From contig DATILI010000201.1 in NCBI GenBank assembly GCA_035476635.1, positions 1 through 14,462 of the forward strand: 14,462 bases of DNA, written 5' to 3'. This stretch comes from DATILI01 sp035476635 (GTDB taxonomy: Bacteria > Pseudomonadota > Gammaproteobacteria > Burkholderiales > Burkholderiaceae_C). Position numbers and translations under genes: made by a program. The notes under the pieces were generated by a model that ran no database searches, was not told where the DNA came from, and saw nothing but the letters and a program-made list of their open reading frames with translations. Numbering within the stretch: position 1 is the first letter of the stretch; each line of letters opens with the position of its first letter. Shown in pieces: positions 7,434-14,462 of the stretch.

Positions 7434-7700
7434 ATGGCCCTATTTCCCATCTATGGCGTGTTCATCGGTGATTTCGTTCCGCACCTGGTGGCGGTGGACA
7501 CCGAAGACACCATGAACCAGGTCGCCGAACAAATCGCCATGCACAGCGTGGGGCGGCGCGTGCCGCGCGCGCCGGATTCAACTGCATACAGCATCCGGAT
7601 CGGCGAGCGCGTGGTCGCCAATGACCAGCCCTTGTCCCAGGTGCTTGCCGACACTGGCCTGAAGCCGCTGGAATGGGTAACGGTCGACTGGAAGAAATAA
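7434..7700 (+). CDS. isoB: Monooxygenase gamma (small hydroxylase) subunit, IsoB
   Basis: Small subunit of 88 aa, matching the TmoB family (about 84-90 aa) in length and pattern: MALFPIYGVFIGDFVPHLVA, then DTMNQVAEQIAMHSVGRRV, and a C-terminal GLKPLEWVTVDWK strand. The fold is ubiquitin-like. It binds the outside of the alpha subunit in the (alpha-beta-gamma)2 hydroxylase and carries no cofactor. It begins 24 bases after isoA with AGGAG six bases before the ATG. Position between alpha subunit and Rieske protein is the canonical tmoABCDEF order, which supports the call for such a short protein. Confidence 0.88.
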   Translation: MALFPIYGVFIGDFVPHLVAVDTEDTMNQVAEQIAMHSVGRRVPRAPDSTAYSIRIGERVVANDQPLSQVLADTGLKPLEWVTVDWKK

Positions 7701-7715
7701 CGCAAGGAGACAACG

Positions 7716-8051
7716 ATGAGCGATATCACCAGCCAGGCGTTCATGGAGGTCTGTGCCGTGGGCGACCTGTGGGCCGGCGAGATGGAAAGCTTCGACGTCG
7801 GGACGCATGAGGTGCTGATCCTGAACGTTGAAGGTGAGCTGCAGGCCTTCGACGGCGTCTGCCCGCACCAGAGCGTATCGCTGGTCGAAGGCCGGTTCGA
7901 CGGAAATGTGCTGACGTGCCGGGCGCATGAATGGAGCTTCAATGCCTGCGATGGGAAAGGGATCAACCCCAAGGGCGCGTGCCTGCGCAGGTTCCCGCTT
8001 CGCATCGTGGAAGGAAAAGTCCTGGTGGCCACCGAGCCAATCGACGAATAA
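7716..8051 (+). CDS. isoC: Rieske [2Fe-2S] ferredoxin of the monooxygenase, IsoC
   Basis: Electron carrier of 111 aa that passes electrons from the reductase IsoF to the diiron centre of the hydroxylase. The Rieske cluster ligands are complete: Cys49-Pro-His51 (GVCPHQSVSL) and Cys68-x2-His71 (LTCRAHEWSF), with the 16-residue spacing between the two motifs found in TmoC. The tryptophan after the second motif (HEW) and the GINPKGACL loop are also as in the toluene monooxygenase ferredoxins. A Rieske protein between the gamma subunit and the effector is diagnostic of the four-component group and rules out three-component methane or phenol monooxygenases. Fifteen bases after isoB, with AGGAG at the optimal distance. 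Confidence 0.93.
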   Translation: MSDITSQAFMEVCAVGDLWAGEMESFDVGTHEVLILNVEGELQAFDGVCPHQSVSLVEGRFDGNVLTCRAHEWSFNACDGKGINPKGACLRRFPLRIVEGKVLVATEPIDE

Positions 8052-8063
8052 GAGGAGACAACG

Positions 8064-8378
8064 ATGACATCAGAACGCGTGTTCATGACCGAGGTGCTGG
8101 AATATGACGCTGTCGGGCCCATCATGCGCAGCGGCGAGATTGCCGATGCGGTGATCGACGCGGTGGCAGAGGACAACCCGGGGCGCGACGTGTACGTCAC
8201 CGACCGCGGCGACTACTTGCACATCCACATGCTTATGGATTGCAGGCTGACCCGCACCAGCCTGGAGCGCTGCCTGGGCCGCAGCTACGACCTGTCGATG
8301 CTGGAGATCGAGATGCCCTCGTTCGCCGGCCGCATGCAGACCAGCGACCGCGAATACCGGTGGTACTTCAAGTTCTGA
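8064..8378 (+). CDS. isoD: Monooxygenase coupling/effector protein, IsoD
   Basis: Cofactor-free regulatory protein of 104 aa, of the MmoB/DmpM/TmoD family, which binds the hydroxylase over the diiron site and tunes O2 activation and coupling. Recognisable features are VGPIMRSGEIADAVIDAV near the start, DRGDYLHIHM in the central sheet, and the GRSYDLSMLEIEMPSFAGRM segment, with an aromatic C-terminus (YRWYFKF). Length equals that of TmoD. It begins 12 bases after isoC, with a leader almost identical to that of isoC (GAGGAGACAACG before the ATG). Function is firm from family and position. Confidence 0.91.
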   Translation: MTSERVFMTEVLEYDAVGPIMRSGEIADAVIDAVAEDNPGRDVYVTDRGDYLHIHMLMDCRLTRTSLERCLGRSYDLSMLEIEMPSFAGRMQTSDREYRWYFKF

Positions 8379-8390
8379 GAAGGAAACAAG

Positions 8391-9422
8391 ATGACAGCCA
8401 ATCCATCAGTGCCCACATTGCGCACCCGCCGCACCAAGACCTGGTCCAGCTTCGCCCATCTCGGCCGCAAGCCAAACGAGTACGAGATCGTGACGCACGG
8501 CATGAACCACACCATTGGCGCGACGCCGCTGGAATTGGGCCCCGATGTGCACGGCAATCAATGGTTGGCACGGCACCGCGACAACACCGGGCTGAAGGTG
8601 GCGCAACTGGACGCATTTCGCGATCCCGACAAGATGACCTATCGCAAATACACGCAGGCGATGGATGAGCAGGAAACCTACGTGGACGGATTGCTGCAGC
8701 ACTACAGCGATGTGCAGGCCAGCGACGCGGCCCTGGGCCAACCGGCGCTCGACCTGCTGGCCACGGCGATGGCCCCGGCGCGCTACCTGGGGCACGGCTT
8801 GCAGATGATTTCCGCCTACGTGCAGCAACTCGCGCATTCCAGCTACATCGGCAACTGCGCTGCCTTTCAGACGGCCGATCAGTTGCGGCGCGTGCAGCGC
8901 GTGGCCTACCGCACCCGGCAGCTCGCCAACGCCCATCCCCAGCACGGGTTCGGCAGCGCCGAGCGCAAGTTCTGGGAGGGCGATGCCGACTGGCAGCCCA
9001 CCCGTGAAGCGATCGAGCGGCTGATGCTCGCGTTCGACTGGGACCAGGCCTTCGTCGGGCTGAACCTGGTCGTCAAGCCGGTGGTCGACGAATTGTTCCT
9101 GAAGACTTTTGCGGAGTTGGCGCGTGAGACCAGCAGCGAACTGGATGCGTTGATCGCGGAAAACCTTTACCTCGATGCGCAACGCAGCCGGCGCTGGACA
9201 GCCGACGCGTGCCGGTCCATGACGCAAGCCGATGCCGGCAATGCGGGGGCACTGCACGAGCGCCTGGCGCTATGGCGCCCACACGCAGAGGCCATCATCG
9301 CCTCCGGCAGCCGCTTGCTGGCGCGCCACGCAACCAACACCAAGGCAGAGGCGATTGCCGATCGCGTCGCGCTGCAATGGGACGCGTTCCTCGCGGACAC
9401 TGGCCTCGGCGCCCAGGCCTAG
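8391..9422 (+). CDS. isoE: Monooxygenase beta (structural hydroxylase) subunit, IsoE
   Basis: Beta subunit of 343 aa, slightly longer than typical TmoE. It has the ferritin-like helical fold of the diiron hydroxylases but no metal-ligand EExxH pair, as expected for the non-catalytic subunit that forms the dimer core. Recognisable stretches are RTKTWSSFAHLGRKPNEYEI near the N-terminus, the central SAYVQQLAHSSYIGNCAAFQ, and DWQPTREAIERLMLAFDWDQ, followed by FVGLNLVVKPVVDELF. It begins 12 bases after isoD with AAGGA before the ATG. It is expected to assemble with IsoA and IsoB. Confidence 0.9.
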   Translation: MTANPSVPTLRTRRTKTWSSFAHLGRKPNEYEIVTHGMNHTIGATPLELGPDVHGNQWLARHRDNTGLKVAQLDAFRDPDKMTYRKYTQAMDEQETYVDGLLQHYSDVQASDAALGQPALDLLATAMAPARYLGHGLQMISAYVQQLAHSSYIGNCAAFQTADQLRRVQRVAYRTRQLANAHPQHGFGSAERKFWEGDADWQPTREAIERLMLAFDWDQAFVGLNLVVKPVVDELFLKTFAELARETSSELDALIAENLYLDAQRSRRWTADACRSMTQADAGNAGALHERLALWRPHAEAIIASGSRLLARHATNTKAEAIADRVALQWDAFLADTGLGAQA

Positions 9423-9440
9423 ACAGCTTCACCGCAAAAC

Positions 9441-10475
9441 ATGATCACGACGAACTCGGCCCAGGCGGGCCCGGGAGCCTGCGTTCGCCTGGAGCCTGAC
9501 GGGCGCAGCTTCCGTTGCGCTCCGGGCCAGACCGTGCTCGCGGCGGCGCTGGCGGCCGGAATCGACCTGCCCTACGAATGTGCCAGCGGCAGTTGCGGCA
9601 GTTGCCGCGCGCAGCTGGCCGCGGGCTCGGTGCGGGCGCGGTGGCCCGAGGCCTCGGGCTTGAGCGAGCGAGACCGGCGCAAGGGCGACCGCATCCTGTG
9701 CTGCCAGAGCATCGCGCAGGCGGACTGCGTGATCCGCTTGCGCCCAGGCAGCGCCGAGGTTCGGCTGCCGCCGCGCACGGTCCGGGCAAGGGTGGCCAGC
9801 TTGCGCCCGCTCAATCAGGATGTCATCCATCTGGTACTGGACACGGAACAAGGCATGGATTTTCTGCCCGGCCAGTTCGTGCTGTTCGATTTCGGTGCCG
9901 GCACCGGGCGCCGTGCGTACTCGATGTCGAACCTGCCCGCTGGCAAGGGCAGCCTGGAATTCCTGATCAAGCGAAAACCGGGTGGCTTGGCAGGCCGGTT
10001 TCTCTTCGAGCGGCTGCAAGCAGGCGATGGCTTGGATCTCGAAGGACCGTACGGCCGTGCCTGGCTGCGCAGCGACAGCACGCGCGACATCGTTCTGCTG
10101 GCGGGAGGCTCGGGGCTGGCGCCCATCTGGTCGATCGCGCAAGCTGCGCTTGCACGTGCGCCGCAACGCCGCCTGCGCCTGTATTTCGGCGCCAACCGGA
10201 GCCAGGATCTGTTCTGGCTACGCGAAATCGAACAAGCGCAGCGATGCCATTCCGGGCTGCAGGTCAATCTCGTGCTGATGGAAACGTCGGCGTCTGATCC
10301 TTCGAGTTGCCGCCAGGGTGCGGCTGGCGCAGCCATGGCGCACGACATCCATGACTTGCATGCGTGCGATCTGTACATGGCCGGGCCGCCCGGACTCATC
10401 GACAGCGTGATGCGCGAACTGGTGGCGACCGGCCGCGTGCCGGCGGACCGGGTGTTCTTTGATCGATTTTGCTGA
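9441..10475 (+). CDS. isoF: NADH-dependent monooxygenase reductase (2Fe-2S ferredoxin plus FAD domains), IsoF
   Basis: Reductase of 344 aa that takes electrons from NADH and passes them to the Rieske protein IsoC. An N-terminal plant-type ferredoxin domain (about 1-100) has cluster ligands Cys47, Cys52, Cys55 (YECASGSCGSC) and Cys88 (ILCCQ; Cys87 next to it is an extra cysteine). An FAD domain carries RAYSMSN (158-164). An NAD-binding domain has AGGSGLAP (221-228) and AGPPGLID (314-321), with the terminal FFDRF typical of the family. Unlike isoABCDE, it has no visible Shine-Dalgarno sequence in the 18 bases after isoE, which may keep its level below that of the hydroxylase. The start could be a few residues further in. 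Confidence 0.91.
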   Translation: MITTNSAQAGPGACVRLEPDGRSFRCAPGQTVLAAALAAGIDLPYECASGSCGSCRAQLAAGSVRARWPEASGLSERDRRKGDRILCCQSIAQADCVIRLRPGSAEVRLPPRTVRARVASLRPLNQDVIHLVLDTEQGMDFLPGQFVLFDFGAGTGRRAYSMSNLPAGKGSLEFLIKRKPGGLAGRFLFERLQAGDGLDLEGPYGRAWLRSDSTRDIVLLAGGSGLAPIWSIAQAALARAPQRRLRLYFGANRSQDLFWLREIEQAQRCHSGLQVNLVLMETSASDPSSCRQGAAGAAMAHDIHDLHACDLYMAGPPGLIDSVMRELVATGRVPADRVFFDRFC

Positions 10476-10478
10476 AGG
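10474..10478 (+). promoter_or_regulatory. Ribosome binding site of the glutathione reductase gene
   Basis: GAAGG overlaps the end of isoF and lies eight bases before the ATG at 10487, favouring that start over an in-frame TTG at 10469 inside isoF. Confidence 0.55.
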
Positions 10479-10486
10479 CCGCGAGC

Positions 10487-11833
10487 ATGACTCTGCACTA
10501 CGACATACTTGCGATCGGCGGCGGCAGCGGCGGCCTGGCGGTGGCGCAGCGCGCGGCCGAGTACGGAGCCCGCAGTGCCGTCGTGGAGCCGGCGCCGCTG
10601 GGCGGAACTTGCGTCAACGCGGGCTGCGTTCCCAAGAAAGTGATGTGGAACGCAGCCCACCTGATGCAAGGCGCGCGCGAAGCTGCCGCCTACGCGATCG
10701 CCCTGCCCGCTCCGGTCTGCGACTGGGCCGCGCTGCGCCAGCGCCGCGACGCCTACATACGCAGACTCAACAGCGTCTATCAACGCAATCTCGACCGACG
10801 CCAGATCACTGTTCACGAGGGGCTGGCCAGCTTCCTCGATGCCCACACCCTGCGGATCGGCGACCAGGAAATCAGCGCTGAACACATCGTCATCGCGACC
10901 GGATGCAGGCCCTCCATCCCGGCCATTCCCGGTGCGGAACATGGTCTCAGCTCGGACGACTTTTTCAAGCTCGATCATCTGCCCGAACGGGTCGCCATCG
11001 TCGGCAGCGGCTATGTCGCGGTTGAACTGGCAGGCGTTCTCAACGCCTTCGGCGCGCGCGTCGATCAGCTGCTGCGGCGCGATGCGTTGTTGCGAGAGTT
11101 TGACCCGATGATTCAGGCGACGTTGGCGCGGGAGATGGATGCCTTGGGCGTCGTTGTCCGGCCAAGGGTTGTTCCGGCGGCGCTGATACGGCAAGGCGAC
11201 GGCCAACTCGAACTGCTGGCCGAGGACGGAAGGCGTTTCGGTCCCTATGACGCCGTGATCTGGGCCATTGGCAGGGAGCCGGTCACGCTGGCGCTGGACC
11301 TGGGCCAGGCCGGCGTCGCAACCGATCCGTCCGGCTTCGTGACCACGGATGCCTGGCAGCGCACCAACGTCGACAACATCTTCGCCATCGGCGACGTCAC
11401 CGGGCGCGCCGCCCTCACGCCCGTCGCCATCGCGGCGGGGCGACGCCTGGCGGATCGCCTCTACGGAGGCCAGCCCGGCAGGCACCTGCGCTACGACTGC
11501 ATTCCCACCGTCGTCTTCTCGCATCCACCGGTTGGCACCGTGGGCCTGACCGAGCCCCAGGCCCGGCAGCAGCATGTCCAGGTCGACGTCAAGTCCACCA
11601 GCTTCGTTCCGATGTACTACGCGCTAAGCGAAAAACGCCAGAAGTGCGAGATGAAACTGGTCCTGGCCGGCACGGAGCAAACCGTCGTCGGTTGCCACAT
11701 CGTGGGCCAAGGGGCTGACGAAATGTTGCAGGGCTTCGCGGTGGCCATCCGCATGGGTGCCACCCTGAAGGATCTTCAGGACACGCTGGCGATCCATCCC
11801 ACCAATGCCGAAGAGCTTGTGACCATGCGGTGA
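10487..11833 (+). CDS. gor: Glutathione-disulfide reductase (NADPH)
   Basis: Flavoprotein disulfide reductase of 448 aa that reduces GSSG to two glutathiones with NADPH. The FAD-binding GGGSGG lies at 11-16. The redox pair Cys42 and Cys47 sits in GGTCVNAGCVPKKVMW, at the same numbers as in E. coli Gor. The NADPH site has GSGYVA (173-178) with Arg197 and Arg203 in LRRDALLREFD, the arginines that select the 2'-phosphate. The catalytic His437 lies in AIHPTNAEELVTMR at the C-terminus, the Gor-type ending. The family call is therefore specific and not merely mercuric reductase or lipoamide dehydrogenase. It follows isoF after 11 bases as the last gene of the operon. It presumably regenerates the glutathione oxidised when IsoJ removes it from the conjugate, and may protect against oxidative leakage from the oxygenase. 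Confidence 0.92.
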   Translation: MTLHYDILAIGGGSGGLAVAQRAAEYGARSAVVEPAPLGGTCVNAGCVPKKVMWNAAHLMQGAREAAAYAIALPAPVCDWAALRQRRDAYIRRLNSVYQRNLDRRQITVHEGLASFLDAHTLRIGDQEISAEHIVIATGCRPSIPAIPGAEHGLSSDDFFKLDHLPERVAIVGSGYVAVELAGVLNAFGARVDQLLRRDALLREFDPMIQATLAREMDALGVVVRPRVVPAALIRQGDGQLELLAEDGRRFGPYDAVIWAIGREPVTLALDLGQAGVATDPSGFVTTDAWQRTNVDNIFAIGDVTGRAALTPVAIAAGRRLADRLYGGQPGRHLRYDCIPTVVFSHPPVGTVGLTEPQARQQHVQVDVKSTSFVPMYYALSEKRQKCEMKLVLAGTEQTVVGCHIVGQGADEMLQGFAVAIRMGATLKDLQDTLAIHPTNAEELVTMR

Positions 11834-11846
11834 GCCCCTGCGGGCT
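11833..11846. terminator. Possible short hairpin between convergent genes
   Basis: AGCCC-CTGC-GGGCT gives a 5-base GC-rich stem at the stop of the glutathione reductase gene, in the 25-base gap before the convergent M20 gene ends. No T-run follows on either strand, so intrinsic termination is doubtful. Confidence 0.25.
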
Positions 11847-11858
11847 GAGACTTCAGCT

Positions 11859-13268
11859 TCAACCGCTGCGATGCTGCCTGGAGGCGATGCGCGCGCCCTC
11901 CTCCCCCAACTCCCAGAACACCGAGGTCATGATCGCCAAGCCCTCACGCACGACGGACAGTGGCAGGTGTTCGTTGGGCGCGTGTTGCCGACAGCCCGGG
12001 TACGAATGCGGGATCCATACCGTCGGGAGCCCCAGGATGTCGGAGAACGCGTCGTTCGGCACCGTTCCTCCGAGGTTGGGAATCACCGCAGGATCGGCAC
12101 CGGTCACGGCGCGAACCGCCTTCCTGGCCCAGCCGACCCAGGGACTGGCGGGGCTCAACCGGGTCGCCGGCGAGCCCCTGAGCACCCGCACCTGTACATC
12201 CGCAAAGCCGGCCTCGTCCAGATGCCGGCGCACGATGGCCTCGACGTCCTTCCAGTTCGTTCCCACCACGAAGCGCAACTGGCAATGCGCGCTGGCACGA
12301 GGCGGAATGGCGTTCGCCGGCTTGGCCGCATTGCCGGCGTGCAAGGTCAGGACCTCCAGCGTATTCCAGCCGAGCAGACGCTCGGCCGCGCTCATCCCCG
12401 GCTCGCCCCAGTCCGCATCGATCGTCCGGCCCAGGCTCTGGCTGTCGATCACGAGCAGCGACAGCGCTTCGCGCACGGGTTCCGGCATGGGCGGCGGCAG
12501 CAGCCCGGCAATCGTGATGCGCCCTCGCCCATCCACCAGGGACCCGATGGCGCTGCAAAGGATGGTGGCCGGGTTCTTCATGATCCCGCCCCAGTTTCCC
12601 GAGTGCAATGCCCCCTCGCGCGCAGCGCACGCCAACTCAAAAATGACATGCCCGCGCGAACCGAGGAACAGCGTCGGCTGGTCCTTGCTGATGCGGGGGC
12701 CGTCAGAGGCGATGAACACGTCCGCGGAAAGTGCTTCGCGCTGCCGGGCGCAAATCTCGCGCAGGCCGGGCGAGCTGCGTTCCTCGCCCATCTCGTACAG
12801 CATCTTGACGTTGTAGCCAAGCCGCCCGCCACGCGCCGCGATGACCTCGCGCAAAGCCGCCAGATTGATGGTGTGCTGGCCCTTGTTGTCCGCAACGCCG
12901 CGTCCGTACCAGGCCCCATCGCGTTGCGCGAGCACCCACGGCGTCAGCCCCTGCGTCCATTGATCGTCGTAGCCGGGCACCACGTCGCCGTGCCCGTAGG
13001 TCAACAGGGTCAGCGCATCGGGCGATTCCATGCGCTCGGCCAGCAGGAACGGCGCGCCACCGGCGACGGGATTGTCGAGGTAGCGACAGACAAACCCGAT
13101 GGCTTCGAGATCAGGCTGGATGGACTCCGTCAGGTAGCGCAGCAGTTCGGCGGCTTTATCCGGCTCCAGGCTGACCGAACGGCAGGCGACCCGCGCGGCG
13201 AGTTCACGTTCGAAACTGCCGTTCTCAAAATAGGCCTCGGCATGTTCGAGGGCAAGGCTCTTGCTCAT
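11859..13268 (-). CDS. M20-family zinc metallopeptidase/amidohydrolase
   Basis: Dinuclear-zinc hydrolase of 469 aa in the M20 (DapE/ArgE/CPG2/carnosinase) superfamily. Metal and catalytic residues are all present: His93 and catalytic Asp95 (YGHGDVVPG), bridging Asp127 (GRGVADNKGQ), catalytic Glu162 with Glu163 (YEMGEERSSPG), Asp189 (IASDGPR) and His434 (APNEHLPL). Dimerisation-domain His222 lies in ALHSGNWGG. The length and the GVADNKGQ motif are closest to the dipeptidase-like subgroup. Substrate unknown. The ATG at 13268 shares its A with the stop of the upstream MmgE/PrpD gene (TGATG), so the two are translationally coupled. A longer frame starts upstream but lies inside that gene. It is convergent with the iso operon. 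A role in cleaving glutathione-derived peptides is possible but unsupported. Confidence 0.88.
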   Translation of the reverse strand: MSKSLALEHAEAYFENGSFERELAARVACRSVSLEPDKAAELLRYLTESIQPDLEAIGFVCRYLDNPVAGGAPFLLAERMESPDALTLLTYGHGDVVPGYDDQWTQGLTPWVLAQRDGAWYGRGVADNKGQHTINLAALREVIAARGGRLGYNVKMLYEMGEERSSPGLREICARQREALSADVFIASDGPRISKDQPTLFLGSRGHVIFELACAAREGALHSGNWGGIMKNPATILCSAIGSLVDGRGRITIAGLLPPPMPEPVREALSLLVIDSQSLGRTIDADWGEPGMSAAERLLGWNTLEVLTLHAGNAAKPANAIPPRASAHCQLRFVVGTNWKDVEAIVRRHLDEAGFADVQVRVLRGSPATRLSPASPWVGWARKAVRAVTGADPAVIPNLGGTVPNDAFSDILGLPTVWIPHSYPGCRQHAPNEHLPLSVVREGLAIMTSVFWELGEEGARIASRQHRSG

Positions 13269-14462
13269 CACCGTGCCCACACAGCGGTCAGCGAGCGAAT
13301 GGAGCCCAGCGTGCGGAAGCACCCAAGTTGGCTCAGCAAGGTCGCATAGGCCTGCGGCGACATCCGCGGCACGCAGCATTGCTCGATCTTTTCCAGGCGC
13401 TCCTGGTCATTGAACGGATCCTGGATCAACCCGCGCGCATGGATGCGCTGCGCCTCCAGGACCTTGCCGTTCTTCAAGGTGAGCTTGACGATGTGGGGCG
13501 GGCGCTGGTCGGGGTCGCTGGGCTCATCCACGAATGCCCGCGCGCGCATGGTGGTCAGGCCCAGCAGGCGCCGCACCGATTCACGGTGCACCGCCTCGGG
13601 TGTGAAGTCGGCGAGGCCGACACTGCCCTGCAACAGAATCAAGGCAACGTTGTAGTTCAGCGAGAAACGCGCCTGGAATTCATCTTCGGGATGGGCGTAG
13701 CGCAGGTTCTTCTTGTTGCTGGCGCCTACCAGCACTTCGACCGATTGCACATCTTCTGCGCTGAATCCATGCTCCTTCTTCAGATCGAGCAGGCAATCGA
13801 GTGTGTTGTGCGCCGAGCCGCAGCACGCATGGCGCTTGGGCGCCAGGCCGAACTCTTCCAGCGCCAGTGGTTTGTCGAGCTTCTTCAGCGGCTCGTCCCA
13901 ACCCCTGGGGGCGGGGCCGCCGTACAACGTCAGAAAGCCCTGCGGATCCTCAAGCGCCTGCGGATTCCCCTGCAAGCCGGCCGCGCCCAGGGTGGCCGCG
14001 ATGATCGCGTTCGAGGCGCCCATGCCGCACTGGAACGACTTGGCCTCGGTCCCGAACTGGGCCTTGTTTCCGGAGGCCATGCTGACGGCCAGGCTCATGG
14101 TGGCAACGGTCGACGCCTGGTCCAGTTTCAACAAACGTGCGCAGGCGCCCGCCGTCCCGATGCAACCCACGGTCGCGGTCGGATGCCAGCCCGCGAAATA
14201 GTGCGAACGGTTGACGCCGCGCCCCAGGACGGCATGCAATTCCAGCCCCACGATGAATGCGTCCAACAGATCGGCACCGCTGGCGTCGACCTCCTCTCCC
14301 AACGCGATCAGCGCCGGCACAAGGATGGCGGAAGCATGCGTCAGTGCCGGGTAGAAGTTGTCGTCGATCTCCAGCACATGGGCGGCCGTGCCATTGATCA
14401 TCGCGGCCCAGGGAGCGGGCACCTTGTTCGATGTGCCGATCACCGTCGCCGCCCCCGTCCCC
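13268..14462 (-). CDS. MmgE/PrpD family protein (5' end cut off)
   Basis: Member of the MmgE/PrpD family (2-methylcitrate dehydratase, cis-aconitate decarboxylase, iminodisuccinate epimerase). 397 residues are visible, against about 450 for the family, and the frame is open through the right edge with family-like sequence (GAATVIGTSNKVPAPWAAMI), so roughly 55 N-terminal residues lie outside. Motifs seen are NGTAAHVLEIDD, HPTATVGCIGTAGACARLL, and KRHACCGSAHNTLDCLLDL, which corresponds to the conserved Lys...Cys-Gly...His segment of the family. A GTG near 14443 is internal, not the start. It is the upstream partner of the M20 gene in one operon. The substrate cannot be read from the sequence; a true PrpD of the methylcitrate cycle is not supported, since prpB and prpC are absent here. 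Confidence 0.88.
   Translation of the reverse strand, partial: GTGAATVIGTSNKVPAPWAAMINGTAAHVLEIDDNFYPALTHASAILVPALIALGEEVDASGADLLDAFIVGLELHAVLGRGVNRSHYFAGWHPTATVGCIGTAGACARLLKLDQASTVATMSLAVSMASGNKAQFGTEAKSFQCGMGASNAIIAATLGAAGLQGNPQALEDPQGFLTLYGGPAPRGWDEPLKKLDKPLALEEFGLAPKRHACCGSAHNTLDCLLDLKKEHGFSAEDVQSVEVLVGASNKKNLRYAHPEDEFQARFSLNYNVALILLQGSVGLADFTPEAVHRESVRRLLGLTTMRARAFVDEPSDPDQRPPHIVKLTLKNGKVLEAQRIHARGLIQDPFNDQERLEKIEQCCVPRMSPQAYATLLSQLGCFRTLGSIRSLTAVWAR

Noticed and set aside
5916..10475. Identification of the oxygenase as toluene-4-monooxygenase (tmoABCDEF)
   Set aside because: Gene order is identical, but the pocket residues differ and the adjoining CoA-transferase, dehydrogenase and two GST genes belong to the isoprene pathway, not to toluene oxidation. 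It remains the main alternative.
9815..11575. Long open frame of 586 codons on the - strand opposite isoF and gor
   Set aside because: Antisense to two proteins with complete catalytic motifs; its translation shows no domain.
1001..11833. Mobile-element or integration boundaries around the operon
   Set aside because: No transposase, integrase, tRNA, or terminal inverted or direct repeats were seen at either side; horizontal transfer cannot be shown from this window.
13269..13379. Longer start for the M20 gene at 13379
   Set aside because: The extension lies entirely within the MmgE/PrpD coding region and its residues are not family-like; the TGATG overlap marks the start at 13268.
14441..14443. 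GTG as start of the MmgE/PrpD gene
   Set aside because: The frame continues to the window edge with typical family residues, so this codon is an internal valine and the true start is outside.

Overview
The window comes from a GC-rich Gram-negative bacterium. Codon use, the divergent LysR regulator and the neighbouring MmgE/PrpD and M20 genes suggest a betaproteobacterium of the Burkholderiales (Variovorax/Ramlibacter-like). That placement is an inference; no rRNA or housekeeping gene is present to prove it.

The core is one very compact operon on the + strand, from 1001 to 11833, with 12 genes and no gap above 53 bases. It reads as a complete glutathione-dependent isoprene (alkene) degradation pathway: CoA-transferase (isoG), short-chain dehydrogenase (isoH), two glutathione S-transferases of different types (isoI, isoJ), aldehyde dehydrogenase (aldH), the six genes of a four-component soluble diiron monooxygenase in canonical order (isoABCDEF), and a glutathione reductase (gor). 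The oxygenase is of the toluene-4-monooxygenase kind. All six diiron ligands of its alpha subunit fall at the same residue numbers as in TmoA, but several pocket residues differ. The two GSTs, the dehydrogenase and the CoA-transferase beside it mark the isoprene pathway rather than toluene oxidation.

Proposed flow: IsoABCDEF epoxidises isoprene. IsoI opens the epoxide with glutathione. IsoH oxidises the hydroxy conjugate to the aldehyde and acid. IsoG makes the CoA thioester, and IsoJ probably removes glutathione. If IsoJ releases glutathione as the disulfide, the reductase at the end of the operon would recycle it, so the glutathione loop would be closed within one transcript. AldH may help remove reactive aldehydes.

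Left edge: a LysR-type regulator on the - strand, cut by the window edge, is transcribed divergently from isoG. The 143-base gap holds candidate promoters for both directions, a TTGAA-N6-TTCAA palindrome and an 11-base-spaced direct repeat.

Right end: two - strand genes converge on the operon, a MmgE/PrpD-family gene (cut by the right edge) and an M20-family metallopeptidase. They overlap as TGATG and form a separate unit whose substrate is not evident. No tRNA, rRNA, CRISPR, insertion sequence or other mobile element was seen. No stretch longer than 300 bases lacks a gene.
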